Source: Citrobacter europaeus
GTDB lineage: Bacteria > Pseudomonadota > Gammaproteobacteria > Enterobacterales > Enterobacteriaceae
Assembly (NCBI GenBank): GCA_020099315.1
Contig: CP083650.1
Span: forward strand, 4,774,001 to 4,838,000
Reading direction: 5' to 3'
Length of the DNA: 64,000 bases
A program made the position numbers and the translations under genes. Positions 33,249 through 42,305 of this stretch are shown piece after piece (the stretch's first letter is position 1; each line of letters starts with the position of its first letter). Below the pieces are notes generated by a model. The model worked only from the letters and a program-made list of their open reading frames with translations, made no database searches and was not told the origin of the DNA.

Positions 33249-33628
33249 TTTAATACTCCTTTCACCCAAAAATGCGCACAACGACACCCGCGTGCCTGAC
33301 GTTGACAAGGATAGTCCAGGTCAGCCCCGCAAGATACCCTTTCCGCGTAATCTTGTGGGGGAAAATAACCACTCCCGCCACCCTTCGTTTTGCTAAACAA
33401 TGCTGCATTTGCCCCACGGCGTCATATTTTAGTCATCTTTACAATCGGGTTCGCTCGTTCGGAGATCCCGACCGTTATCAGTTCGTTAGCCTGCAAAAGA
33501 TTATCGGCCACGATCCGCTGAAACGAATCCATCACGCAATGCTTAAATCCGGCTTCATTTTTTCCGACTACTCTTAATGAGCTTCGATGAAATTCACGAT
33601 CCCGCTGTGTGATTTGTAGGAGTTCTCA
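33249..33628 (+). other. 380-base gap between yiaF and yiaG with a coding-like stretch
   Basis: The gap holds the divergent promoters of yiaF and yiaG, not placed precisely. From about 33449 to the TAA at 33575-33577 one plus frame reads like real protein (RSFGDPDRYQF, KIIGHDPLKRIHHAM, GFIFSDYS) with ordinary enterobacterial codon use. It has no convincing start codon or ribosome site. It could be a gene remnant. Confidence 0.35.
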
Positions 33629-33919
33629 ATGGAATACAAAGATCCTATGTTTGAACTGCTGAGCAGTCTGGAGCAGATTGTTTTTAAAGATGTATCGCAG
33701 ACGGTCACTCTGACGCAAAAAACCAACCCTTTCACCGAATTTGAACAGCTACGACGAGGGACAGGTTTAAAAACAGACGATTTTGCCCGGGTGATGGGCG
33801 TGACGGTCGCAATGGTTCATGAATGGGAGTCTAAACGCGTAAAGCCTTCCAGTACCGAATTGAAGTTAATGCGCCTGATTCAGGCAGACCCAAGACTAAG
33901 TAAACAATTGATGGATTGA
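33629..33919 (+). CDS. yiaG: YiaG, HTH (HigA/Xre-like) regulator
   Basis: A 96-residue protein. Its C-terminal half (FEQLRRGTGLKTDDFARVMGVTVAMVHEWESKRVKPSS, cited by parts: LRRGTGLKTDDFARVMGV, then VHEWESKR) is an Xre-type helix-turn-helix like those of HigA/NadS antitoxins. No toxin gene is adjacent. It matches E. coli YiaG, and its targets are unknown to me. The ribosome site AGGAG precedes the ATG. Confidence 0.9.
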   Translation: MEYKDPMFELLSSLEQIVFKDVSQTVTLTQKTNPFTEFEQLRRGTGLKTDDFARVMGVTVAMVHEWESKRVKPSSTELKLMRLIQADPRLSKQLMD

Positions 33920-33941
33920 ACTATTTTTCAATTTTACCTAA

Positions 33942-33966
33942 GAACGGTCCGGTAAAAGGACCGTTC
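33942..33966 (+). terminator. Hairpin after yiaG
   Basis: GAACGGTCC and GGACCGTTC form a perfect 9 bp stem with a 7-base loop just after yiaG. The following CCTTA is a poor T-run, so termination may be weak. Confidence 0.5.
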
Positions 33967-34002
33967 CCTTACGGAGAGTATCCACAAATAAGAAAATAGT
34001 AG

Positions 34003-34031
34003 TTGCATCCACATGCGTAAAATGAGTTAAT
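34003..34031 (+). promoter_or_regulatory. cspA promoter
   Basis: TTGCAT and GTTAAT are separated by 17 bases and end eight bases before the expected transcript start. The arrangement corresponds to the E. coli cspA promoter. Confidence 0.7.
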
Positions 34032-34038
34032 GCCCTCA

Positions 34039-34198
34039 ACGGTTTGACGTACAGACCATTACAGCAGTTAGTAAGGCAAGTCCCTTCAAGAGTTATCGTT
34101 GATACCCCTCGTAGTGAGCATTTCCTTTACTGTTAAAAAATCTGTAGAGCACGCCATATCGCCGAAAGGCACACTTATTTTTTAAAAGGTAATACACT
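34039..34198 (+). promoter_or_regulatory. cspA cold-shock 5' UTR (cold box and RNA thermosensor)
   Basis: This 160-base leader begins ACGGTTTGACGTACAGACC (the cold box) and ends CGCCGAAAGGCACACTT ... AAAAGGTAATACACT. It is nearly the E. coli cspA leader, which refolds in the cold to expose the ribosome site and stabilise the mRNA. Confidence 0.9.
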
Positions 34199-34411
34199 AT
34201 GTCCGGTAAAATGACTGGTATCGTAAAATGGTTCAACGCTGACAAAGGTTTCGGCTTCATCACTCCTGACGATGGCTCTAAAGACGTGTTCGTACACTTC
34301 TCTGCTATCCAGAACGATGGCTACAAATCTCTGGACGAAGGTCAGAAAGTTTCCTTCACCATCGAAAGCGGCGCTAAAGGCCCGGCAGCTGGCAACGTAA
34401 CCAGCCTGTAA
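34199..34411 (+). CDS. cspA: CspA, major cold-shock protein
   Basis: A 70-residue single-strand RNA-binding beta-barrel. The RNP1 motif KGFGFITP and RNP2 motif VFVHF are intact. It acts as an RNA chaperone that melts secondary structure in the cold. Length is identical to E. coli CspA, and the gene has the typical long cold-box leader and its own terminator. Confidence 0.98.
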
Positions 34412-34433
34412 GCTTAAAAAGCTCAAAATTCTG

Positions 34434-34462
34434 AATCCCTGCCATACGGCGGGGATTTTTTT
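34434..34462 (+). terminator. cspA terminator
   Basis: AATCCCTGCC-ATAC-GGCGGGGATT is followed by a run of Ts, 23 bases after the cspA stop codon. Confidence 0.9.
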
Positions 34463-34523
34463 ATCTGTACTTCGCAAGACTTCCCCCCAAACGCTTCTTT
34501 GCATTACTTTACCCGTCGTCCCT

Positions 34524-34554
34524 TTGACCTTTCCCTAAGGGCAAGCTTTATAGT
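34524..34554 (+). promoter_or_regulatory. CueR-type (MerR family) promoter of cueP
   Basis: The -35 TTGACC and -10 TATAGT are separated by 19 bases, the long spacer typical of MerR-family promoters. The spacer holds a dyad CTTTCCCT-AAGGGCAAG resembling the CueR box. Salmonella cueP is a known CueR target, so copper induction is expected. Confidence 0.8.
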
Positions 34555-34596
34555 GAGCCAGTCTGTATTCCACAACATTCACAAGGAATTGAAGCT

Positions 34597-35136
34597 ATGT
34601 CGAAATCCTCACTGCTGCTGATATTAGGTTTGCTCACAACCGGTAGCGCGTTCGCTGCAACCCCGCCAGCGACTTTTCTGGCGGAGAATGGGCTCAGCGG
34701 TAAATCCGTCGAGCAAATCGTCGAAACCATTGACCAGTCGCCGCAGAGCCGCCCGCTGCCGTACTCCGCATCCATCACCAGTACCGAATTAAAGCTCTCG
34801 TCGGGCGATCAGATTTATACCCTGCCGCTCGGTGACAAGTTCTATCTGTCATTTGCCCCTTATGAATGGCAAACACATCCTTGCTTCAACCACAGCCTTT
34901 CTGGCTGCCAGGGTGAAATGCCGGAGAAAACATTCAATGTCAAAGTGACGGATAACAAGGGGGGCGTGGTGGTCCAAAAAGAGATGAAGAGCGGTCGAAA
35001 TGGCTTCGTCGGGATATGGTTACCGCGCAATATGACAGGTACCATCGCAGTAAGCTACAACGGTAAAACAGCGCAGTATCCCATCACGACGATGGAAGAC
35101 AGCCAGACCTGTCTGACAAAATTACAGCTGCGCTAA
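34597..35136 (+). CDS. cueP: CueP, periplasmic copper-binding protein
   Basis: A 179-residue protein with a signal peptide (LLLILGLLTTGSAFA). The mature part has the conserved THPCFNHSLSGCQGEMP motif and a last Cys in QTCLTKL. These cysteines bind copper in Salmonella CueP, which stores periplasmic copper and helps load superoxide dismutase SodC. It stands next to cspA as in Salmonella. E. coli K-12 lacks it. A MerR-type promoter lies directly upstream. Confidence 0.92.
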   Translation: MSKSSLLLILGLLTTGSAFAATPPATFLAENGLSGKSVEQIVETIDQSPQSRPLPYSASITSTELKLSSGDQIYTLPLGDKFYLSFAPYEWQTHPCFNHSLSGCQGEMPEKTFNVKVTDNKGGVVVQKEMKSGRNGFVGIWLPRNMTGTIAVSYNGKTAQYPITTMEDSQTCLTKLQLR

Positions 35137-35145
35137 CAACATAAA

Positions 35146-35183
35146 AAAATGCCGGATAAGGCACAGCCGCCATCCGGCATTTT
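35146..35183. terminator. Bidirectional terminator between cueP and glyS
   Basis: AAAATGCCGGAT and ATCCGGCATTTT pair around a 14-base loop between the convergent genes. The stem also has a REP-like GCCGGAT core. Confidence 0.85.
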
Positions 35184-35202
35184 CTAAGTCAGCTCAGGAC
35201 CA

Positions 35203-37272
35203 TTACTGCAGCAGAGAAATATCCGCCACGCGCAGGAACAGTTCGCGCAGTTTTTCGAGCATAGACAGACGGTTAATACGCAGATCTTTATCTTCCACGT
35301 TAACCATCACTTTCTCAAAGAACGCATCAACCGGTTCACGCAGCGCCGATAGCTCAACCAGCGCTTCCTGGTAATGACCGGCTGCAAAAACAGGCTCCAG
35401 CTTATCGCGCAGCACCACAACCTGCATCGCCAGCGCAATTTCTTCCGGCTCTTTCAGCGTTGCCGCATTTACGCGGTCATTCAACGTCTCTTCAGACTTC
35501 GCCAGGATGTTCGATACACGCTTGTTCGCGGCAGCCAGCGCGGACGCGGCTTCCAGCGTACGGAAGTGCGAAACCGCCTTCATACGTGCGTCAAAATCAG
35601 CCGGACGAGTCGGACGACGCGCCAGTACTGCCTGGATGGTATCGACGGTGTAACCTTCATCCTGATACCAGGCGCGGAAGCGACCAAGCATAAAGTCGAT
35701 AACGTCATCCACCACGTTGGCGTTAGTCAGCTTATCGCCATACAGACGAACCGCTTCCTCGGTCAGCGTTTGCAGATCCAGGTTCAGGTTCTTCTCAACG
35801 ATGATACGCAGTACGCCCAGCGCGGCACGGCGCAGCGCAAACGGGTCTTTGTCACCTTTCGGATGCTGACCGATACCGAAGATACCCGCCAGAGTATCCA
35901 TCTTATCGGCAATCGCCACGGCACAGGCAACCGGGTTAGACGGCAGGTCATCACCAGCAAAACGCGGCTGATACTGCTCGTTCAGCGCCACAGCCACATC
36001 TTCCGCTTCACCATCGTGACGCGCGTAGTGCATGCCCATTACGCCCTGGGTATCAGTGAACTCGAAGACCATGTTGGTCATCAGGTCGCACTTAGACAGC
36101 AGGCCAGCACGCGTTGCGTGGTTAACGTCAGCGCCAATCTGACCAGCAATCCAGCCCGCCAGCGCCTGGATACGGTCAGTCTTGTCGCGCAGCGTACCCA
36201 GTTGCTGTTGGAACAGCACGGTTTGCAGACGCGGCAGATGGTCTTCCAGACGTTTTTTACGGTCGGTATTGAAGAAGAACTCGGCATCCGCCAGACGTGG
36301 ACGAACCACCTTCTCGTTACCGGAGATAATCTGGCTCGGATCTTTCGATTCGATGTTGGCAACGAAGATAAAGTTCGGCAGCAGTTTGCCGTCGTTCGCG
36401 TAAACCGGGAAGTACTTCTGGTCACCTTTCATGGTGTGTACCAGCGCTTCAGACGGAACCGCGAGGAATTTCTCTTCGAACTTCGCAGTCAACACTACCG
36501 GCCATTCCACCAGCGAGGTGACTTCTTCCAGCAGGCTTTCGCTCAGGTCAGCGTTACCGCCAATCTTACGCGCCGCTTCTTCAGCATCGGCTTTGATTTT
36601 CGCTTTACGCTCAGCGTAATCTGCAATCACTTTGCCGCGCTCACGCAGGATTTCTGGGTACTGATCGGCAGAATCGATGGTGAATTCCGGCTCGCCCATA
36701 AAGCGATGTCCGCGGATCACGCGATCTGACTGAATACCCAGAATAGTTGCCGGAATGACTTTGTCGCCCAGCAGCAGGGTCACGGTGTGAACCGGACGCA
36801 CGAAGTGCACGTCAGACGCGCCCCAGCGCATCAGTTTCGGGATAGGCAGTTTCGCCAAAGAGGTGGCGATCATATTCGGCAGCAGCGCTTCAGCGCTTTC
36901 ACCTTTCACATGCGCGCGATACAGCAGCCACTCACCTTTGTCGGTGGTCAGACGCTCAGCCTGGTCAACCGTAATGCCGCAGCCACGCGCCCAACCTTCT
37001 GCCGCTTTGCTCGGTTTTCCTTCAGCGTCAAACGCCTGGGAAATGGCCGGGCCGCGTTTTTCAACTTCACGGTCAGGTTGCGCTTGTGCCAGATTCGCGA
37101 CTTTCAGCGCCAGACGACGCGGCGCGGCGAACCACTCCACGTTGCCGTGCGCGATGCCAGCGTTATCCAGCTCCGCAGTAACGTTCGCAGCAAAGGACTC
37201 AGCCAGGCTGCGCAGTGCTTTTGGTGGCAGCTCTTCAGTGCCGATTTCCACCAGAAAAGTTTTCTCAGACAT
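35203..37272 (-). CDS. glyS: GlyS, glycyl-tRNA synthetase beta subunit
   Basis: A 689-residue subunit of the alpha2-beta2 enzyme that charges tRNA-Gly. The N-terminal start FLVEIGTEELPPKALR and the HD-like middle are as in E. coli. The C-terminal part holds a DALR-type tRNA-binding region. It lies nine bases after glyQ in one operon. Confidence 0.98.
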   Translation of the reverse strand: MSEKTFLVEIGTEELPPKALRSLAESFAANVTAELDNAGIAHGNVEWFAAPRRLALKVANLAQAQPDREVEKRGPAISQAFDAEGKPSKAAEGWARGCGITVDQAERLTTDKGEWLLYRAHVKGESAEALLPNMIATSLAKLPIPKLMRWGASDVHFVRPVHTVTLLLGDKVIPATILGIQSDRVIRGHRFMGEPEFTIDSADQYPEILRERGKVIADYAERKAKIKADAEEAARKIGGNADLSESLLEEVTSLVEWPVVLTAKFEEKFLAVPSEALVHTMKGDQKYFPVYANDGKLLPNFIFVANIESKDPSQIISGNEKVVRPRLADAEFFFNTDRKKRLEDHLPRLQTVLFQQQLGTLRDKTDRIQALAGWIAGQIGADVNHATRAGLLSKCDLMTNMVFEFTDTQGVMGMHYARHDGEAEDVAVALNEQYQPRFAGDDLPSNPVACAVAIADKMDTLAGIFGIGQHPKGDKDPFALRRAALGVLRIIVEKNLNLDLQTLTEEAVRLYGDKLTNANVVDDVIDFMLGRFRAWYQDEGYTVDTIQAVLARRPTRPADFDARMKAVSHFRTLEAASALAAANKRVSNILAKSEETLNDRVNAATLKEPEEIALAMQVVVLRDKLEPVFAAGHYQEALVELSALREPVDAFFEKVMVNVEDKDLRINRLSMLEKLRELFLRVADISLLQ

Positions 37273-37281
37273 GGCCGCCTC

Positions 37282-38193
37282 TTATTTGTCTTTGTTGCAC
37301 ATCGGGAAGCCAAGGGCTTCACGGGAAGCATAGTAAGCTTCTGCCACTGCTTTGGTCAGGGTGCGAATGCGCAGGATATAGCGCTGACGCTCGGTGACGG
37401 AGATCGCTTTACGCGCATCCAGCAGGTTGAAGCTATGGGCGGCTTTCAGGATACGTTCATACGCAGGCAGCGGCAGCGGATTTTCCAGCGCCAGCAACTG
37501 CTGTGCTTCTTTCTCGTACTGCTCGAAGCAGGTGAACAGGAAGTCCACGTCGGCGTATTCGAAGTTGTAGGTGGATTGCTCCACTTCGTTCTGATGGAAC
37601 ACGTCGCCGTAAGTGGTTTTACCCAGCGGGCCGTCGCTCCAGACCAGGTCGTAAACGCTGTCTACGCCCTGAATGTACATGGCCAGACGTTCCAGACCGT
37701 AGGTAATTTCCCCGGTCACAGGTTTACACTCCAGACCACCAACCTGCTGGAAGTAGGTGAACTGCGTCACTTCCATGCCGTTCAGCCACACTTCCCAACC
37801 CAGACCCCAGGCACCCAGCGTCGGGTTTTCCCAGTTATCTTCCACGAAACGGATATCGTGAATGGTCGGGTCCATACCCAGCTCTTTCAGAGAACCCAGG
37901 TACAGCTCCTGAATGTTGTCCGGAGACGGCTTAATCACTACCTGGAACTGATAGTAGTGCTGTAAGCGGTTCGGGTTTTCGCCATAGCGGCCATCGGTCG
38001 GACGACGAGAAGGCTGCACATAAGCAGTCGCCATCGGTTCCGGCCCCAGCGCACGCAGGCAGGTCATTGGGTGAGATGTGCCCGCGCCGACTTCCATGTC
38101 CAATGGTTGAACGATGGTGCAGCCCTGGCGAGCCCAGTAATCCTGTAAGGTCAGGATCAAGCCCTGGAAGGTCCTGGTATCAAACTTTTGCAT
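37282..38193 (-). CDS. glyQ: GlyQ, glycyl-tRNA synthetase alpha subunit
   Basis: A 303-residue catalytic subunit that activates glycine. The class II synthetase core is visible ([20 protein letters not shown], then [19 protein letters not shown]). Essential housekeeping gene. glyQ is first and glyS second, both on the minus strand. Confidence 0.98.
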
Positions 38194-38288
38194 ATTATTT
38201 CGTGCTGGATACGTGTGGATTTAAAGGAAGCGGTCAGTATACCCGCTGGCTGCAAGATATACAGTACGAAACGGGAAAAAGGGGGAAC

Positions 38289-38597
38289 TTAGCGCATGGA
38301 AAGGTGCAAAAACTGCCCGTCTGCATCAAAAGAGCAGACAAAACTCTCTTTACGGAAGGTCGAACCACGCATCTCATAGCTGCCCTGGAATTGTTCCAGG
38401 CCGGAGATATCAATTTTCTGCGCGCCGGTGTTATAAAGTTGTGCCGCCTCATTTTTGCACAGCGACTCCATATCCAGCGAGCGTGTGGCACTGACCTTAA
38501 CCTTTTGCGCCTTCTGCGCGGGTGCAGGCGGCTGTGTGTTAGCGCACGCTACCAGCATGAGGGTAGCGATCGCGGGAAAGAAATACTTCATCATCAT
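38289..38597 (-). CDS. ysaB: YsaB, small lipoprotein
   Basis: A 102-residue protein with a lipoprotein signal (FPAIATLMLVAC). It matches E. coli YsaB in length and sequence. The mature domain begins ANTQPPAPAQ and ends FLHLSMR. Function unknown. It lies between glyQ and wecH, as in E. coli. Confidence 0.88.
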   Translation of the reverse strand: MMMKYFFPAIATLMLVACANTQPPAPAQKAQKVKVSATRSLDMESLCKNEAAQLYNTGAQKIDISGLEQFQGSYEMRGSTFRKESFVCSFDADGQFLHLSMR

Positions 38598-38769
38598 TTT
38601 ATTACCGCCTGGTTTGCTGGTCAGTCTTATTATTAGTGTCTGGAAACGGATCCTATTTTGAGAATCTCATCAGACCATCTCAAGCTTTAGCGTAAGAACT
38701 CGGATTATTCCAGTGAGCTACGCGCGCAAAATTTCGGTCAGACTTTTTTTAACGGATACAGAGGAACTG

Positions 38770-39765
38770 ATGCAGCCCAAAATTTTCTGGATTGATAACC
38801 TGCGCGGGATAGCCTGTCTCATGGTCGTGATGATCCACACCACGACCTGGTACATCACCAATGCGCAAAGCGTCAGCCCGCTGAATTGGGATCTGGCCAA
38901 TGTGCTCAATTCAGCCTCTCGCGTCAGCGTCCCTCTGTTCTTTATGATTTCTGGCTACCTGTTTTTTGGCGAGCGCAGCGCCAAACCGCGCCATTTCACG
39001 CGCATCGCGCTCTGCATTTTGTTTTACAGCAGCGTGGCGCTGGCCTATATCCTGCTGTTTACCTCGATCAACGCCGGGCTGTCGCTGAAAAACCTGCTGC
39101 AAAAGCCGGTGTTCTATCACCTGTGGTTTTTCTTCGCGATCGCCGTCATCTACCTGGTTTCACCGCTGATACAGGTGAAAAATATCAGCGGCAAGATGCT
39201 GCTGGCGCTCATGGTAGTGATTGGGGTGATTGCCAATCCCAACACCGTCTCGCAAAAAATTGGCGGTTTTGAATGGCTGCCCATCAATCTGTACATCAGT
39301 GGCGACACTTTCTATTACATCGTGTACGGCCTGCTGGGTCGGGCGATTGGCATGATGGATACGCAAAAGCGCGTGCTCACCTGGCTCTGTGCGGCGTTGT
39401 TCATCACCGCGGTGTTTATTATTTCTCGGGGCACGTTGCATGAACTGCGCTGGCGAGGCAATTTTGCCGATACCTGGTACCTCTACTGCGGTCCGGCAGT
39501 ATTTATTTGCGCCGCCTCGCTCCTGACGCTGGTCAAAAATACGCTCAGCACGCGCACTTTGCCGGTACTGGGCCTTATTTCCCGCCACTCGCTGGGCATT
39601 TATGGCTTTCATGCGCTGATCATTCACGCGCTGCGCACCAACGGCCTTGAACTCAAGAGTTGGCCACCGCTGGATATGCTGTGGATTTTCAGCGCTACGC
39701 TGGCTGGTAGTTTACTGTTGTCCATACTGTTGCAGCGTATCGATACGCGCAGGCTGGTGAGCTAA
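38770..39765 (+). CDS. wecH: WecH, O-acetyltransferase of enterobacterial common antigen
   Basis: A 331-residue integral membrane acyltransferase of the acyl_transf_3 family, with about ten hydrophobic segments. The N-terminal helix carries IDNLRGIACLMVVMIH, with the family Arg and His. It O-acetylates GlcNAc residues of enterobacterial common antigen. The start MQPKIFWIDN at 38770 matches E. coli, and GAGGAAC lies upstream. Confidence 0.94.
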   Translation: MQPKIFWIDNLRGIACLMVVMIHTTTWYITNAQSVSPLNWDLANVLNSASRVSVPLFFMISGYLFFGERSAKPRHFTRIALCILFYSSVALAYILLFTSINAGLSLKNLLQKPVFYHLWFFFAIAVIYLVSPLIQVKNISGKMLLALMVVIGVIANPNTVSQKIGGFEWLPINLYISGDTFYYIVYGLLGRAIGMMDTQKRVLTWLCAALFITAVFIISRGTLHELRWRGNFADTWYLYCGPAVFICAASLLTLVKNTLSTRTLPVLGLISRHSLGIYGFHALIIHALRTNGLELKSWPPLDMLWIFSATLAGSLLLSILLQRIDTRRLVS

Positions 39766-39773
39766 AAAGAAAA

Positions 39774-39799
39774 GCCCTCGATCGGTAACCATCGAGGGC
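39774..39799 (-). terminator. Terminator after yiaA
   Basis: On the minus strand GCCCTCGAT-GGTTACC-GATCGAGGGC is followed by TTTTCTTTTT, seven bases past the yiaA stop. Confidence 0.85.
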
Positions 39800-39805
39800 A
39801 AGCGA

Positions 39806-40243
39806 TCATACTGTAAAATCTTCCGCTACTGCTGGCGTTTCTTTTGATTGATCCAAACCACCATCACGGATATTTTTCTGTACCGCAACGGTACCAAACA
39901 GGCTCAAAAAGAAGGCCAGGCCATAAAATCCTTTCTCGTTTAGCAGCAGCGTGGCATTCCACAAACCGATAACCAACAACGCCACCGCAATAACAAACGC
40001 GGCCAGGCAGGTTACGTAGTAAATCGGCGTAATCGGGATCCCTTCATATTTATCCCGTACCGTTTTTTGATAAGACGCAGCAGAAAACAAACCAAGCACC
40101 AAAACAGCAAAGTAATACCCCTTTTCGTTCAACTGCATATCGGCGTTCCACAACCCCAACAGATAAACCACAATACCGCCTAGCAGCGCGACCCACGACA
40201 CAATGCTAAATGCGGGTGAATAAGTTGATGTCCTGTTTTCCAT
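39806..40243 (-). CDS. yiaA: YiaA, inner membrane protein (YiaAB family)
   Basis: A 145-residue protein with four hydrophobic segments arranged as a repeat: VYLLGLWNADMQLNEKGYYF in the first half is echoed by VIGLWNATLLLNEKGFYG in the second. It matches E. coli YiaA in length. Function unknown. It follows yiaB without a gap. Confidence 0.9.
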   Translation of the reverse strand: MENRTSTYSPAFSIVSWVALLGGIVVYLLGLWNADMQLNEKGYYFAVLVLGLFSAASYQKTVRDKYEGIPITPIYYVTCLAAFVIAVALLVIGLWNATLLLNEKGFYGLAFFLSLFGTVAVQKNIRDGGLDQSKETPAVAEDFTV

Positions 40244-40612
40244 TTAGAGTTCCTGTCCTTTAGATAAATATTCTGCTGGGCGCATGAGTAAAACTTGCCC
40301 CAGTAAACACACAAAGAATGCCGCCGGGTACAGCCCCATTTCGATGGGTGCTAACGGGGTATTCCACACCCCCACCAGCAACAATCCGATCGTTATGAGC
40401 GCCACCATCTGACACACGGAAGCGAAGCGTTCGTCGTTCTGATTGAGATTTTCAGCACGCTGATAAGCGTACGTCACAAACATCCCCGTCATCAGCGCAC
40501 CAAAAAAATAGCCTTTGCCGCTCAATAACGGGCATGCTCGCCATAAGCCAATAACGTAAATCAACGCGCCAGAGAGGAATAATATCCATGGCAACAGCCT
40601 TGTCGTCTTCAT
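40244..40612 (-). CDS. yiaB: YiaB, inner membrane protein (YiaAB family)
   Basis: A 122-residue membrane protein with the same two-part repeat as YiaA (VIGLWRACPLLSGKGYFFG, then LLVGVWNTPLAPIEMGLYP). The start at 40612 was chosen to match E. coli MKTSKTV. Its stop directly abuts the yiaA start. Function unknown. Confidence 0.88.
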   Translation of the reverse strand: MKTTRLLPWILFLSGALIYVIGLWRACPLLSGKGYFFGALMTGMFVTYAYQRAENLNQNDERFASVCQMVALITIGLLLVGVWNTPLAPIEMGLYPAAFFVCLLGQVLLMRPAEYLSKGQEL

Positions 40613-40779
40613 TGGGATCTCCTTATCCATCATGGATACAATATGAATAACCCGCTAAAGACAACACAGAAAAATGCCACTACGCCGGACTTTCAGAATA
40701 AATTCATGCGCGCTAATTATTTATTAGATTGAAATATATATTTGATAAATCCCCGCTGTTTACCAGAGGGGATTTAGGG

Positions 40780-42234
40780 TCAGGACATCAGCGGTTTTAA
40801 TTGCTGATAGATTTGGCGGAAGGTTTCCCGACGCTGTTGGTAAAGCGCGTGGCGCCCGGCATCCGGATAATGCGCTTGTTCCAGCGTAAGCTGAGGCAGA
40901 AGGTCTGATAAAGCCCGCTGCGGATTCATGGCAATTTGCGCCAGTCGCGCCGCGCCGAGTGCAGGACCGACATCGCCGCCGGTACGGTAATCCAGCTGCA
41001 ATCCGCTGATGTCAGACAGCATCTGACGCCAGTATTCGCTGCGCGCCCCGCCGCCAATCAGCGTGATGCTGGCGGGCTGCACGCCGCAGGCATGAACCAC
41101 GTCCATACCATCAGCCAGCGCAAAACCCACGCCTTCCAGCACCGCCTGCGCCAGTTCCGCCGGCCCGTGCTGATGCGTCAGACCGAAAAATACGCCCTTT
41201 GCCTGTGGGTTGTTGTGCGGCGTACGTTCCCCGGACAGATAGGGTAAAAACCAGACCGGCTCAGCGTGTTCATCCGCCTCTTGCGCAGCAGCAATCAACG
41301 CAGGAACGCTCGCCATTCCGGTTAATTTTGCCGCCCAGTCCAGGCAGGACGCCGCACTAAGCATCACGGACATCAGATGCCATCGTTCAGGCAAGGCATG
41401 GCAAAAGCTGTGGACTGCGCTTTCCGGTTTGCTGAGAAAGCCGTCGCTGACCGCAAAATAGACCCCGGAAGTACCCAGCGATAACATCGCCTGACCGGCA
41501 TTCATCATGCCCACACCCACTGCTCCCGCCGCGTTATCGCCGCCGCCGGCAACCACCGCAACCTCCTGCATACCCCAGGCGTGGGCGACCTCTGGCAACA
41601 ATGTTCCGGTAATATCGCTGCCTTCATAGAGCGCAGGCATATGCGCACGAGTCAGCTTACAGGCGGCCAGCATGACATCACTCCAGTCACGCTTCGCGAC
41701 ATCCAGCCACATCGTACCTGCCGCATCAGACATATCGCTGGCAAAATCGCCAGTCATACGCAGGCGCAGGTAATCTTTCGGCAGCAGGACTTTATCAACC
41801 CGGCTGAAAATCTCCGGTTCGTGGCGCTGCACCCACAGTAGCTTTGGCGCGGTAAAGCCAGGCATCATCAGGTTGCCGGTGATGGCGCGCGACTGCGGAA
41901 CCAGGTTCTCGAGCATCACGCACTCTTCAGCGCAGCGTCCATCATTCCACAGGATAGCCGGACGCAATACCTTCCGTTGCTCGTCCAGTAGCGTGGCGCC
42001 GTGCATTTGTCCGGCAATCCCCAGCGCTTTCACTTCGCGAAGTGAATGCTGCTGGCCCAGCGCTGTCACCGCACGATCCGTTGCCCGCCACCACTGCTCA
42101 GGGTCTTGTTCAGACCATAACGGATGAGGCCGCGAGACGGTGAGTTTCTCCGTGTGCGAAGCGACCACATCGCCCTGCTCATTGAGCAGAATAGCCTTTA
42201 CGCCTGATGTACCTAGATCTATCCCGATATACAT
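40780..42234 (-). CDS. xylB: XylB, xylulokinase
   Basis: A 484-residue FGGY-family sugar kinase that phosphorylates D-xylulose to xylulose 5-phosphate. It has the N-terminal ATPase motif GIDLGTSGVKAILLNEQG, the sugar-binding MHGATLLD region and the C-terminal GGGARSEYWRQMLSDI. It lies 71 bases after xylA in one operon. Confidence 0.97.
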   Translation of the reverse strand: MYIGIDLGTSGVKAILLNEQGDVVASHTEKLTVSRPHPLWSEQDPEQWWRATDRAVTALGQQHSLREVKALGIAGQMHGATLLDEQRKVLRPAILWNDGRCAEECVMLENLVPQSRAITGNLMMPGFTAPKLLWVQRHEPEIFSRVDKVLLPKDYLRLRMTGDFASDMSDAAGTMWLDVAKRDWSDVMLAACKLTRAHMPALYEGSDITGTLLPEVAHAWGMQEVAVVAGGGDNAAGAVGVGMMNAGQAMLSLGTSGVYFAVSDGFLSKPESAVHSFCHALPERWHLMSVMLSAASCLDWAAKLTGMASVPALIAAAQEADEHAEPVWFLPYLSGERTPHNNPQAKGVFFGLTHQHGPAELAQAVLEGVGFALADGMDVVHACGVQPASITLIGGGARSEYWRQMLSDISGLQLDYRTGGDVGPALGAARLAQIAMNPQRALSDLLPQLTLEQAHYPDAGRHALYQQRRETFRQIYQQLKPLMS

Positions 42235-42305
42235 AGGGCATCGTTCCTTAAAGAAAGGCCCGGTAGCGCGAGCTGACCGGGCTTACCGACGTTCTCAGAG
42301 ATCCG

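Noticed and set aside
35374..36729. A 451-codon open frame on the plus strand
   Set aside because: It is antisense to glyS, a housekeeping gene with clear homology. The frame is a by-product of GC-rich codon use.
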